DNA of 64,000 nucleotides from contig CAKQCB010000001.1 in assembly GCA_934216615.1 (NCBI GenBank), positions 496,001 to 560,000 on the forward strand. The letters run 5' to 3'. How positions within the stretch are numbered: position 1 is the stretch's first letter; every line of letters begins with the position of its first letter. A program made the position numbers and the translations under genes. The notes beneath the pieces were generated by a model. That model was not told the origin of the DNA and did not search any database. It saw nothing but the letters and a program-made list of their open reading frames with translations. Origin of the DNA: an uncultured Anaerolineae bacterium. GTDB lineage: Bacteria; Chloroflexota; Anaerolineae; Aggregatilineales; Phototrophicaceae. This document shows positions 29,089 to 38,685 of the stretch, piece after piece.

Positions 29089-31398
29089 ATGCAACGGTTT
29101 TATGCAGAAGCAGGTCAATTCTGGCTGGACGATCAACCGCAATTGATCCAAGCAGGTGAATTTCACTATTATCGTGCCCCTGTAGATCAGTGGGAACACC
29201 GCCTAAACCGACTCATTGAAGCTGGTTTTAATACCGTCGCGACCTATATCCCGTGGTTATGGCACCAGCCCCAACAAAACATCATTGATCTGGAGGGACA
29301 TACCCACCCAATGCGCGATCTGGCCGGGTTTTTAGATTTAGCGACGCGCATGGGGTTGTACATCATCGCGCGCCCTGGGCCTTATATCATGGCAGAGACG
29401 ATCAACGAAGGCGTTCCGCCTTGGGTCTTTGAGCATTACCCACACGTTGCGCTCACAGGGAAAGATAACAAACCAGAAAATATTGTGAGCTACCTCCATG
29501 CAGACTTTCTGAAATGTGTTGAAGGGTGGTACCAAGCAGTATTTTCCGTGTTGACCCCGCGCCAAGTCACACACGGGGGTAACATCTTGATGGTTCAGCT
29601 CGATAACGAAATGGGGATGATCCATTGGGTGCGCAACTTGATTGACACCAATCCCGACACGCTCGCTCGTTTTGCCGAGTATCTACAAAAAACTTACGGC
29701 GATACCATCAGCGAGCGGTATCCCACCAACGACCTGAAGGGGATGCTCTTGGCACAGATTCAGCATCCTACCCCACCCCAAGCGGTTTCCCTTGTAGAAG
29801 ATTATCGACGTTTCTTCCGCCTCTACATCCGCGAGTATCTGAATACGTTATGGCGCATGGCAAAAAATTTTGGTATGGACACCCCGCCCGTCCTGAATAT
29901 TCATGGGTTTGGGAACGGCGGGAAAACATTTCCCATTGGCCTTTCGCAATTGGTGGACGCGATAGAAATTGAGGGGATGCTCAGCGCGACGGATGTCTAT
30001 CCCATCTTCATCCATGAGGGAAATTTTCATCAACTGCTGTTGGTGAACGAAATGACCAAAGCCTTACAAAGCCCTGACCAACCGCTCTTTTCTATAGAGT
30101 TTCAAGCGGGTGGAAATCAAGATTTTAGTGGGGCACAAACATCCTTGTATGACTTACACAGCAGGTTGAGTATCTCATGTGGCATGCGTGCGATCAATCA
30201 CTACTCATTCTTTGATGGCGAAAATGATCCGATACTCAGCCCTATCAGACGGCACGATTGGGGTCACCCTGTACGTAAAGATGGCACTGTGCGTCGTCAT
30301 TATGCGCGCTATGCCAAACTTTCGCGCGTCTTAAACGCTTATGGAGCGAGTTTAACCCTAGCACAGCCCAAAACGGTCACGACAATCGGCTTCACGCTGA
30401 ATAGCTTCATGACTGAAATCAACAATGAGTTTACACGCCCGACGACGGACATCCTCACTCACCAACGTGATGTGATTTTGTTCGACCAACTCGCACGAGG
30501 TTTAGCCCTCACCCATCGGCCTTTTAACGCCGTCGAGATCGACCGTCAGCCGTTAGATGTCACCGTCACCCCCACGTTATGGCTGATGATGGACAAACAA
30601 TGCGAAGCCGAAACGCAACAAAAAATCGTGGACTACATCCATGCAGGGGGTCGTGTGGTTATCGCAGGGCGTATGTGCAGTGAGACTTTCTCGCATACAC
30701 CCTGTACGATTCTACAAGATGCGCTGGGCATCACCTCTGTGCAAAGTGACGCGCCCTATACGCGCAAAGATATCCAAGTATTTGATCATCACTATGTACC
30801 TGTCTCGTTCTGTGAAACTTACATAGGAACTTTTGATGAAGTGTTTGCACGTACAGATGAAGATCAAACGGTGGGGTTCATCAAACAGATGGGCAAAGGC
30901 CGTGTCTTGATGTTCGGGGCGGCCCTGCCTGCGAACACACTCGAAGATATTGACATTGTCGATCAAATGGCACGCCAAATCGACTGTCCATCAATTTTCA
31001 CGCTCAACGAATGGGCAGATGTGCGCATCTCTCACGGGGAAATGGGCAGTTTCTTATATGCCAATAATTACCTTGAAGATGCGATTGAAACCACCATCTC
31101 ATCAGAGAGTGTGTCATTTTTGGGTGGGCATACACTCTCGATTCCGTCGCGACGAGGCGTGATCTTGCCTCTCGATTGGCAAATCACAGAGGGCATCACC
31201 CTTCATTACATCACGTCTGAAGTGATAGACATCACCCAAACAGCTACAGGTTTCACTCTCAAAACGGATCAAGCCGACTTTGACGCAGAAGTGAGCTTGA
31301 TCGGCTATACAGTCGATCAAACGTTGGTAGAGAAAACCTCTGCCAATCGCATCCAACTTAAGGGTAGAGACGGGGAAATAAAGTTTTATCAGGGTTAA
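29089..31398 (+). CDS. GH35 family glycosidase
   Basis: This 769-residue cytoplasmic protein starts at the ATG at 29089 with GAGG six bases upstream. The GH35 TIM barrel opens with QAGEFHYYRAPVDQWEHRLN. The acid/base Glu174 lies in VQLDNEMG and the nucleophile Glu337 in FSIEFQAGG. Beta domains follow from about residue 440. The family is mostly beta-galactosidases, but it also includes a beta-1,2-glucosyltransferase, which is relevant given the GH144-like and GH94 neighbours. It follows the GH144-like gene by 14 bases and is the last gene of that operon. Confidence 0.9.
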   Translation: MQRFYAEAGQFWLDDQPQLIQAGEFHYYRAPVDQWEHRLNRLIEAGFNTVATYIPWLWHQPQQNIIDLEGHTHPMRDLAGFLDLATRMGLYIIARPGPYIMAETINEGVPPWVFEHYPHVALTGKDNKPENIVSYLHADFLKCVEGWYQAVFSVLTPRQVTHGGNILMVQLDNEMGMIHWVRNLIDTNPDTLARFAEYLQKTYGDTISERYPTNDLKGMLLAQIQHPTPPQAVSLVEDYRRFFRLYIREYLNTLWRMAKNFGMDTPPVLNIHGFGNGGKTFPIGLSQLVDAIEIEGMLSATDVYPIFIHEGNFHQLLLVNEMTKALQSPDQPLFSIEFQAGGNQDFSGAQTSLYDLHSRLSISCGMRAINHYSFFDGENDPILSPIRRHDWGHPVRKDGTVRRHYARYAKLSRVLNAYGASLTLAQPKTVTTIGFTLNSFMTEINNEFTRPTTDILTHQRDVILFDQLARGLALTHRPFNAVEIDRQPLDVTVTPTLWLMMDKQCEAETQQKIVDYIHAGGRVVIAGRMCSETFSHTPCTILQDALGITSVQSDAPYTRKDIQVFDHHYVPVSFCETYIGTFDEVFARTDEDQTVGFIKQMGKGRVLMFGAALPANTLEDIDIVDQMARQIDCPSIFTLNEWADVRISHGEMGSFLYANNYLEDAIETTISSESVSFLGGHTLSIPSRRGVILPLDWQITEGITLHYITSEVIDITQTATGFTLKTDQADFDAEVSLIGYTVDQTLVEKTSANRIQLKGRDGEIKFYQG

Positions 31399-31416
31399 GA
31401 GCACCACTTCATGGAA

Positions 31417-31641
31417 TTAACGCTTGGCGTTAGTCAGCATCCATTCCATGACAATTTCGATCACTTCTGGGTTGGCTTGATGAGGGTCGTCCAGCAGGTT
31501 TTCTAAGCTCTCTAACACGGTCAACATCGGGGTGCCGTTCTCGCGCAGGCTCACAATGTGCGAGATCAGCGCCTCTATTAAAGTCGGCTTGCAAGCGGGT
31601 TGGTTTAAGACTTCCGCCAAGTGAATTTCGATGGATTCCAT
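31417..31641 (-). CDS. Small hypothetical helical protein
   Basis: This 74-residue acidic, leucine-rich protein starts MESIEIHLAEVLNQ and looks all-helical. It has no signal peptide, membrane span or known motif. AAAGG lies about ten bases before the ATG. The frame on the other side of the same DNA has arginine- and histidine-rich composition typical of a shadow, which favours this strand. It converges with GH35. I do not recognise the family. Confidence 0.55.
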   Translation of the reverse strand: MESIEIHLAEVLNQPACKPTLIEALISHIVSLRENGTPMLTVLESLENLLDDPHQANPEVIEIVMEWMLTNAKR

Positions 31642-31788
31642 CCAATAAAGCCTTTATCTAAATAAACGTATTTTTAAGGCGTATTCCACAGGGTAGATCA
31701 GAACCAGCCCGACTTGGAATACACATTTGATCAATACTCGTTATGATATGACGTTTGAATTGACCACTTCTATTTTTACATAAAACCT

Positions 31789-32817
31789 ATGGCGAATAAA
31801 ATCACAATTTATGATATTGCAAAAGAAGCGAATGTTTCTATCTCAACGGTATCCCGTGTGTTAACGGGCAGTGCGCCGGTGGGTCAAGAAACATCTAAAA
31901 AAGTCCGCCAAGTCCTTCAAAAATATAATTTCCAGCCCAACATGGCGGCGCGCAATTTAACCAAACATCCCTCGAAGATGATTGGGGTCGTGCTGACGGA
32001 CATCACCCACCCCTTTTACTCGACTATCTTCGCCTCGCTACAACAGTCAGCGTTGCAAGAAAATTATTCTTTACTGCTCTACAACGCCATGAATAACGTC
32101 GCGTTAGAATCGCGCGGGTTGGAATATCTTAAACAGCACCAAGTCGATGGCCTGATCTTTTTAGGCGGACGTATCAATCACGTCACACTTGCGCCTAAAT
32201 ATGTCCGTGAGTTGAAAGAATTCAGCGAAAACATCCCGACGCTATTCATGAACGGGGATATTCCTAGCCTACACTGTCATCAAGTCTACACCGATGAAGC
32301 GGATGGTGTCACCCAATTGGTGGAATATCTTTTAGGGTTGGGGCATCATAAAATTGCTTTCCTCGGGGGAAGTGACGACATCACGGTTACAGGTGTACGT
32401 GATGGTGCATACCGAAAAGCCTTAGTACAAGCGGGGATTGCCATTCGTGAAGAGTGGATCATCCGCAGTGACTTTTCGATCAGCGGGGGCATGTCCGCGA
32501 TGGAACAGCTCGACGCATTACCTGAACGCCCCACCGCCATCGTCGCCATCAATGACTTGGTCGCGCTCGGCATTCGCAAATACTGCGGCACCCATCACAT
32601 TCGTATCCCTGAACAACTGTCACTGGTTGGGTTTGATGATGTGTATCTGGCAGAGGTAATCTCACCAGAACTCACGACAGTCAGCCATAATTACGAACTT
32701 CTGGGCGCTACCGCCATCGAAACGATCTTAAAATCCATCAATAAGCAAACGACCAATGAAAAGATCAAAATCAAAATGTCACTGGTCGTGCGCGACTCTT
32801 GTAAACCTCTACATTAA
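31789..32817 (+). CDS. LacI-family transcriptional regulator
   Basis: This 342-residue protein has the helix-turn-helix ITIYDIAKEANVSISTVSRV (residues 4-23), hinge helix FQPNMAARNL and a PBP-like effector domain (about 60-335, with IGVVLTDITHPFYSTI and SLVGFDDVYLAE). It precedes GH2 and an ABC sugar importer on the same strand. A perfect CRE-like palindrome lies 105 bases after its stop, upstream of GH2, and is the natural target of this regulator. Confidence 0.95.
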   Translation: MANKITIYDIAKEANVSISTVSRVLTGSAPVGQETSKKVRQVLQKYNFQPNMAARNLTKHPSKMIGVVLTDITHPFYSTIFASLQQSALQENYSLLLYNAMNNVALESRGLEYLKQHQVDGLIFLGGRINHVTLAPKYVRELKEFSENIPTLFMNGDIPSLHCHQVYTDEADGVTQLVEYLLGLGHHKIAFLGGSDDITVTGVRDGAYRKALVQAGIAIREEWIIRSDFSISGGMSAMEQLDALPERPTAIVAINDLVALGIRKYCGTHHIRIPEQLSLVGFDDVYLAEVISPELTTVSHNYELLGATAIETILKSINKQTTNEKIKIKMSLVVRDSCKPLH

Positions 32818-32921
32818 TTAAAATTTCGCGTCAAAGCGCGGGCAAATTAAGCAAGATTTTATGCAACTTGCCTAAAGTTATTTACCAGACAAGAAAGGTT
32901 ACGGCATATTCAAATATATTC

Positions 32922-32937
32922 ATGAAAGCGCTTTCAT
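32922..32937 (+). promoter_or_regulatory. CRE-like 16-bp palindromic operator upstream of GH2
   Basis: ATGAAAGCGCTTTCAT is a perfect palindrome containing TGAAAGCGCTTTCA, which matches the classic LacI/CcpA-family operator consensus. It lies 69 bases before the GH2 start at 33007. No clear -35/-10 pair is visible around it. Confidence 0.8.
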
Positions 32938-33006
32938 AGCCGAAGTAAACTTGAAGTTTTTAGTGTTGGGCCTCTTAGAATTATGCGCCCTAAGGATTCG
33001 AAATTA

Positions 33007-35205
33007 ATGCGCTTCAAAACACTTTTTAATCAGGATTGGTTATATACCCCCGCTCAAGTTGATCACTCAGTTTCTGATGCTGAATTTGAGAGCATCACCC
33101 TGCCCCATACCAATAAACTTGTCCCATTAAACTACTTTGATTCTGCTGAATACAGTTTCATTTCGACCTATCGAAAACATTTTAGCCTGCCCCAAGCGCT
33201 CCATGGTCGCCGTGTCTATCTCGACTTCGACGGCGCGATGATCGCCAGTACGGTCACCGTGAATGGGCACACCTTCCCTGAATACAAAGGCGGTTATACG
33301 CCCTTCTCATTTGATATCACGGACTATGTAAAAGAAGATGGCGCGAATCTTGTCACTGTCTCGCTCGATTCGCGTGAACGTGCCGACATTCCACCTTTCG
33401 GCCATGTGGTCGATTATCTGACCTTTGGCGGTATTTACCGTGATGTGCACCTGCGCATGGTTGCGCCCTGTCACATCAATCATGTGTTCATTCACCCAGA
33501 AGATGTGCTCACTAACCCCGTCATCGTCGCTGATGTCGAGATTGAAAATCAAGCATCATCCCCTTTAAGTGGCACGTTAGTCGCGCCCGTGTATGACGCT
33601 GAAGGCACACTGATCACAACGCTTAACAGTGATTTTGAAGTGACGGGACAAGGCAAAACGACCGTCAACCTGCGTTCAGAAATACTTTCGGATATTCAAC
33701 TGTGGTCGGTTGATCACCCCAACTTATATCAAATGCACTTCGAAGTATTGCAAGCTGCGCAGAGCATTGACACGTATCAACAACGCTTTGGGTTCCGTCA
33801 TGCCATCTTCCGCGATGATGGACACTTTTACCTGAATGGGAACCCGCTGTACCTGTTCGGCCTCAACCGTCACCAAACATTCCCGTATATCGGCGCGGCA
33901 GCCCCCGCTCGTTTACAGCGTAAAGATGCCGAAATTGTGAAGTATGAGTTGGGGTGCAATATGGTCCGCACCTCACACTATCCACAGTCGAAATATTTCT
34001 TAGACCGCTGTGACGAAATCGGCCTGCTCGTCTTTGAAGAAATCCCCGGCTGGCAACATATCGGTGATGAGGACTGGCAAGCGATTAGTATCCGTGATGT
34101 GCAAGCCATGATTGAGCGTGATCGCAATCATCCCTCGATTGTGATATGGGGTGTGCGCATCAATGAGTCACTCGACAATGATGCGTTCTACACCAAGACT
34201 AACCAGCTCGCCCGTCAGCTTGACCCGACCCGACAGACAGGCGGGGTGCGTTACTTCCAAAGTAGTAATTTCCTTGAAGACGTCTTCACGTTCAACGACT
34301 TCTCCAACAGCATCCAAGAGCCGGATCATGTGCCTCATCTCGTCACTGAATTTAACGGGCACATGTTCCCCACCAAAGTTTGGGATCAAGAAGAACGCCT
34401 GATCGAACACGCCTTACGCCATGCACGTATTCATCAACGCGGGATGAGCATGGGCGGTGTCACAGGAACCATCGCTTGGTGCGCCTTTGATTACAACACC
34501 CATCAACAATTTGGCTCAGGGGATCGCATTTGTTATCACGGCGTGATGGATATGTTCCGTATTCATAAATGGGCAGGGTCTTTCTATGCCAGCCAAACCT
34601 CACCTGAACATGGGATTGTGCTTCAGCCTGCAACGATTTGGGCAATGGGTGAACGGAACGCCAGCATCATTGACCCGTTGGTCGTCTTTAGCAACTGTGA
34701 TGAAGTTGAAGTTTTTGTCGGTGATCATGCCATCGGCAAATACAGCCCCGACACGCGCGATTTTCCTGACCTGCCTCATCCACCTTTTATGATCCCGATG
34801 GGGACGGGCAATCTTTCATGGGGGACACAATTCCCCAATCTGAAATTGATCGGCTACATCGACAGTGACAAAGTTGCAGAACACGAAGTTGATGCCAGTG
34901 GGTTACCAAGCCAGCTTACACTCAAAATTGATGATGCTGAAATCACGGCTGACGGTGCCGACATGACACGCGCTGTGATCAAACTCACAGACAAGTTTGG
35001 AAACCGCATCCCTTATTCCAACACCATTGTGACCTTTGAAGTCGATGGCCCCGTTGAGCTGATCGGTCAAAACCCCATCAGCATGATGGGCGGACAAACA
35101 GCGGTTTATCTCAAAGCGAAACACAGCGCAGGCCGTGTAACACTGACCGTAAAAGCGACAGGGTTTGAAGCTGTGAGCGGCTCATTGGAAATCACATCTC
35201 CATGA
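33007..35205 (+). CDS. GH2 family glycosidase (beta-galactosidase-like)
   Basis: This 732-residue cytoplasmic enzyme starts at the ATG at 33007, with AAGGA about ten bases upstream; the in-frame ATG at 32983 lacks a binding site. Domains in order are a sugar-binding jelly roll (about 20-155), an Ig-like domain (about 160-260) and a TIM barrel with FGLNRHQTFP. The acid/base Glu387 lies in WGVRINES and the nucleophile Glu448 in HLVTEFNG. C-terminal Ig-like domains extend to 732. GH2 covers beta-galactosidase, glucuronidase, mannosidase and others, and the exact activity cannot be assigned. It is followed by a sugar importer that probably supplies its substrate. Confidence 0.92.
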   Translation: MRFKTLFNQDWLYTPAQVDHSVSDAEFESITLPHTNKLVPLNYFDSAEYSFISTYRKHFSLPQALHGRRVYLDFDGAMIASTVTVNGHTFPEYKGGYTPFSFDITDYVKEDGANLVTVSLDSRERADIPPFGHVVDYLTFGGIYRDVHLRMVAPCHINHVFIHPEDVLTNPVIVADVEIENQASSPLSGTLVAPVYDAEGTLITTLNSDFEVTGQGKTTVNLRSEILSDIQLWSVDHPNLYQMHFEVLQAAQSIDTYQQRFGFRHAIFRDDGHFYLNGNPLYLFGLNRHQTFPYIGAAAPARLQRKDAEIVKYELGCNMVRTSHYPQSKYFLDRCDEIGLLVFEEIPGWQHIGDEDWQAISIRDVQAMIERDRNHPSIVIWGVRINESLDNDAFYTKTNQLARQLDPTRQTGGVRYFQSSNFLEDVFTFNDFSNSIQEPDHVPHLVTEFNGHMFPTKVWDQEERLIEHALRHARIHQRGMSMGGVTGTIAWCAFDYNTHQQFGSGDRICYHGVMDMFRIHKWAGSFYASQTSPEHGIVLQPATIWAMGERNASIIDPLVVFSNCDEVEVFVGDHAIGKYSPDTRDFPDLPHPPFMIPMGTGNLSWGTQFPNLKLIGYIDSDKVAEHEVDASGLPSQLTLKIDDAEITADGADMTRAVIKLTDKFGNRIPYSNTIVTFEVDGPVELIGQNPISMMGGQTAVYLKAKHSAGRVTLTVKATGFEAVSGSLEITSP

Positions 35206-35211
35206 GCATTT

Positions 35212-35244
35212 GGAACACGATAGCAAAAATGAGCATCGTGTTCC
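35212..35244 (+). terminator. 10-bp perfect hairpin after GH2
   Basis: Arms 35212-35221 and 35235-35244 pair exactly around a 13-base loop, starting 7 bases after the GH2 stop. No T-run follows, so it may act as a weak terminator or as a 3' end protector before the binding-protein gene. Confidence 0.55.
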
Positions 35245-35337
35245 GCACTTAGATATTGGGTAGTAACTTCGCTCAATGCGGGGTTTTATCAAGTTTTAGA
35301 AATATATTCGATCTCAATAAAGTTAGAGGAGCTTTTT

Positions 35338-36621
35338 ATGAAACGTCGTTTGCCAGTTTTGATGGGCGCATTACTCACTTTAGGCATCGGTCAATCGGCT
35401 TTTGCACAAGAGGCGACGACCTTAAGAATTTGGGTATGGGATATCAATAAACCCATCGTTGAAGCCAGCATTGCCAGCTTCCAAGAAGCACACCCAGATG
35501 TAGAAGTCATTGTCGATGATCTCGGAAATCAAAACGTGTATGACCGTGGGCTGGCGGGTTGTGCCGCTGGCGGTTTAGATTTACCCGATATTTACCTGAT
35601 CGAAAACAATGAAGCACCTGTATTCTGGGCACAATTCCCCGATTGTTTCGCTGACCTTCGTCAATATGGTGCAGAAGATATTTATGGGCTATTCCCTGAA
35701 TTCAAATGGACCGAACTCATGGTTGGCGAAACCGTGTATGCCCTCCCCTTTGACATGGGGCCAACGGCCGTCTTCTACCGTACAGACATTTGGGAAGAAG
35801 CAGGCTTGAACCCCGACGACATCGAAACATGGGATGATTTTATTGCCGCAGGTCACACTATCCAAGAAACCGTCGATGAAAACCTGATGCTGGCTTCCTT
35901 CGGCAAAGGGGGCGACGATGATTGGTTCCGTATGTTGGCGAACCAAGCAGGATGCTTCTACTTTGACCTTGAAGGTAGCGAAGTCACCGTAAACCAACCC
36001 GGTTGTGTCACCGCATTCGAAACTTTGGGCAACCTGTGGGATGCAGGCGTTTTGTTCAACGGCGGTTGGGACGAACAATTGCAAGCTATCAGCAATAACG
36101 ATGTGGCAAGCTCTTACTTCGGTTCATGGTATGCGGGTGTGATCCAATCGAATTCCCCAGAACAATCTGGTTTATGGGGTGTATTCCCAACGCCAGCGCT
36201 GACTGAAGGGGGCGTTCGCGCCAGCAACCTCGGCGGTAGTGCGTTTGCGATCCCCGCATCTTCACAAAACCAAGAATTGGCCTACGAATTCTTATTGAAC
36301 CTGTTGACCAACCAAGAAGTTGCCGAAAGCACCCTGTTAGATTACGGTCTCTCAGTCTCACTCTTGAGCGTCAGCGACAGCGAAGCCGTTCAACAACCTG
36401 TGGAATTCTTCGGTGGTCAAGCCATCTGGGAAACTATCTACAGCTCTGCGAGTGAAGTTCCCCCTGCAAACGGCACCCAATACTTCCAAGAAGCACGCCA
36501 AGTCATGACCATCGTGACAGACTCGTATCTCAACGGTGAATATGAAAGTGCGCAGGCCGCGCTGGACGATGCCGCAAACCAAATTTCGGGAATTACTGGC
36601 TTGCCCATTGCCGCACAGTAA
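35338..36621 (+). CDS. Sugar ABC transporter substrate-binding protein (family 1)
   Basis: This 427-residue secreted protein starts with AGAGGAG upstream and the signal peptide MKRRLPVLMG to SAFA before QE (residues 1-22). The SBP_bac_1 fold is shown by TLRIWVWDINKP, SFQEAHPDVEVIVDDLG and GLDLPDIYLIENNE. Four cysteines (in AGCAAGG, FPDCFAD, QAGCFYF and QPGCVTA) could form two disulfides, which is unusual among the binding proteins here. There is no lipobox. It heads the importer that follows GH2 and is separated from its permeases by a strong hairpin. Confidence 0.93.
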   Translation: MKRRLPVLMGALLTLGIGQSAFAQEATTLRIWVWDINKPIVEASIASFQEAHPDVEVIVDDLGNQNVYDRGLAGCAAGGLDLPDIYLIENNEAPVFWAQFPDCFADLRQYGAEDIYGLFPEFKWTELMVGETVYALPFDMGPTAVFYRTDIWEEAGLNPDDIETWDDFIAAGHTIQETVDENLMLASFGKGGDDDWFRMLANQAGCFYFDLEGSEVTVNQPGCVTAFETLGNLWDAGVLFNGGWDEQLQAISNNDVASSYFGSWYAGVIQSNSPEQSGLWGVFPTPALTEGGVRASNLGGSAFAIPASSQNQELAYEFLLNLLTNQEVAESTLLDYGLSVSLLSVSDSEAVQQPVEFFGGQAIWETIYSSASEVPPANGTQYFQEARQVMTIVTDSYLNGEYESAQAALDDAANQISGITGLPIAAQ

Positions 36622-36645
36622 ATCATAAATAACTCCACTCATCTC

Positions 36646-36685
36646 ACTACAAGGGGGAATCGGTGCATTACTTCCCCCTTGTAGT
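36646..36685 (+). terminator. 14-bp perfect hairpin between binding protein and permease genes
   Basis: Arms 36646-36659 and 36672-36685 are exact inverted complements around a 12-base loop. No T-run follows. The position matches the hairpins after the other binding-protein genes. Confidence 0.75.
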
Positions 36686-36714
36686 CTTAATCACCCGAAG
36701 TCATTTACACGGTC

Positions 36715-37659
36715 ATGGTGAAAAAATTCATGGATATCAAACCCGCTTCCAGAGTGAGTCGTTTCCCTTCTTCAAAGTCGGAACGGTGGAGCGCTCGTTT
36801 TCACTACAATACATTCACCCCTTATATTTTTCTGCTCCCCTTCATCATCCTTTTCCTGATCTTCTGGATTTGGCCGATTTTTTATTCTTTCAATTTAAGT
36901 TTATTGAATACACGTAACCCGCCTTGGGTTTTTGACCCCACGTTCAATTGGAACCGCCTGATCAATGACCCCCAGTTTTTTAATGCCCTCGGCAATACAC
37001 TGGTGATCTTAGTGGGGCAAATCCCGCTGATGCTCACGCTCGCTCTCCTGCTGGCATTGGCTTTTAACTCCAAAGCCCTGAAAGCCAAAGCCTTTTACCG
37101 CTTTGCATTTTTCGCCCCGTTGGTTTTAGGGGCAGTCCCTTATTCAGCAATCTTCCGTTTGATCTTTAACACTCAATACGGCCTTTTAAATTTTATTCTT
37201 GAAACTTTGGGCTTTGAACGTGTGGCATGGCTGAATAGCGATGTCCCCGCGATCATCACGATCATCATTGCGCTTACGTGGCGCTGGACAGGCTATAACG
37301 CCATCATCATCTTGACGGGGATTCAAAGTATTCCCGAACACCTTTATGAAGCGGCAAAAATTGATGGTGCGGGGTCATTTCGTATTTTTTGGTCGATCAC
37401 CTTACCCCTCTTGCGTCCGGTCTTATTATTCACGCTCGTCCTTTCAACCATTGGCACCTTACAACTGTTCACAGAACCTTGGCTAATCACCGTTACAGGG
37501 CCAGCAGGGGCAACAGAAACGCTCGGAACCTACCTGTACAAACAGGGTTTCCGCTCTTTCAACTTCGGCTATGCTTCGGCAATTGGTTATGCCATTGCGA
37601 TCATGGCAGGTATCGTCTCTTTGTTACAAATTCGTTTTGTGGGGAATAAAAATTCATGA
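36715..37659 (+). CDS. Carbohydrate ABC transporter permease, MalF type
   Basis: This protein of about 314 residues has a basic N-terminal tail and six predicted spans, the first at FLLPFIILFLIFWIWPIFYS. The EAA loop reads EHLYEAAKIDGAGSFRIF. The start is uncertain: the ATG at 36715 or the one at 36730 (MDIKPASR), the latter with GGTGA nine bases upstream. Its stop overlaps the start of the MalG-type partner by four bases. Confidence 0.93.
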   Translation: MVKKFMDIKPASRVSRFPSSKSERWSARFHYNTFTPYIFLLPFIILFLIFWIWPIFYSFNLSLLNTRNPPWVFDPTFNWNRLINDPQFFNALGNTLVILVGQIPLMLTLALLLALAFNSKALKAKAFYRFAFFAPLVLGAVPYSAIFRLIFNTQYGLLNFILETLGFERVAWLNSDVPAIITIIIALTWRWTGYNAIIILTGIQSIPEHLYEAAKIDGAGSFRIFWSITLPLLRPVLLFTLVLSTIGTLQLFTEPWLITVTGPAGATETLGTYLYKQGFRSFNFGYASAIGYAIAIMAGIVSLLQIRFVGNKNS

Positions 37660-38531
37660 AACAAAAGCAGCGATTCCAATCTATTCTGTTGCATCTGATC
37701 ATCACCCCATTAGCCCTACTTTTTCTGGTGCCCATCGCGTGGATGCTCATCGCCGCCACGTTACCGAATAGTGAAATCATCAGCTCGCCACCCTCGCTCA
37801 CTTTTGGGTCGGCGCTCACAGAAAATTGGAACGACCTCAACAGTCGTTTTATCACACCGTCCCGTAACACGTCAGGATTAGACCTCAGCCAGTTGGGTTA
37901 TGCCCGTGTGATGTTGAATTCGATCCTCATCGCCGTAGTTTATACCGTCCTTGCCACGCTCATATCGGCGATGGCAGGGTATGCGTTTGCGAAGTTTGAA
38001 TTCAGAGGAAAAACGCTGTTATTTGGCATCATCATCGCCACGATGACGATCCCCTATAGCATTGTCGTCATCCCACAATTTTTATTAGTCGCGCGTGAAT
38101 TAGGTTTGAGTAACACCTATTGGGCGGTCATCCTGCCTAGCCTCGCCAGCACTTTGGGCATCTTCTTCATGCGTCAAAGTTTGGTGAGTTTGCCTGATGA
38201 GCTTTTAGATGCGGCACGGGTGGATGGCGCCAATGAGTTTCGCATTTTCTTTCAGATTGTTCTGCCCATTTCATTACCCTCTATGGCCGCCATCGCCATC
38301 GTGTTATTCCTTGCCCAATGGAATGATTATCTATGGCCACTCTTGGTCTTGACGGACTCAGCCTCTTATACGATTCCCGTAGCATTAGGCACACTGGTAG
38401 GCTTAACAAACATCTCTTGGGGTGGCATTATGATCGGCACATCCCTCGCGACCATCCCCTTCTTGATCATGTTCTTGTTCTTGCAACGCTACTTCATCGC
38501 CGGAATTTCAGCGGGTGCGCTCAAAGAATAG
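37656..38531 (+). CDS. Carbohydrate ABC transporter permease, MalG type
   Basis: This 291-residue permease has six predicted spans, the EAA loop DELLDAARVDGANEFRIFF and the C-terminus GISAGALKE. It completes the third importer of the window, again without an ATPase gene. Translational coupling to the upstream permease is indicated by the ATGA overlap. A good terminator follows. Confidence 0.94.
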   Translation: MKQKQRFQSILLHLIITPLALLFLVPIAWMLIAATLPNSEIISSPPSLTFGSALTENWNDLNSRFITPSRNTSGLDLSQLGYARVMLNSILIAVVYTVLATLISAMAGYAFAKFEFRGKTLLFGIIIATMTIPYSIVVIPQFLLVARELGLSNTYWAVILPSLASTLGIFFMRQSLVSLPDELLDAARVDGANEFRIFFQIVLPISLPSMAAIAIVLFLAQWNDYLWPLLVLTDSASYTIPVALGTLVGLTNISWGGIMIGTSLATIPFLIMFLFLQRYFIAGISAGALKE

Positions 38532-38553
38532 AACGTCACTTCCGCATGCTGTG

Positions 38554-38600
38554 AGCACATCGTTACTTTGCGAAGTTTTGAGGTGACGATGTGCTTTTTT
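38554..38600 (+). terminator. Rho-independent terminator of the third sugar importer
   Basis: A 13-bp stem (38554-38566 with 38583-38595, one G-U pair) has a 16-base loop and runs directly into six T residues (38595-38600). Confidence 0.88.
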
Positions 38601-38685
38601 CCTCGTAATTTCCCAAGAAAATGAACCTGTACTATGATGAATTCCATCTTTCAACAAGAATCCCATAGAATACAGGAGCAGGACC

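Noticed and set aside
31430..31645. 71-codon frame overlapping the small helical protein on the same strand.
   Set aside because: Arginine- and histidine-rich composition without structure looks like a frame shadow; the 31417-31641 frame is more protein-like.
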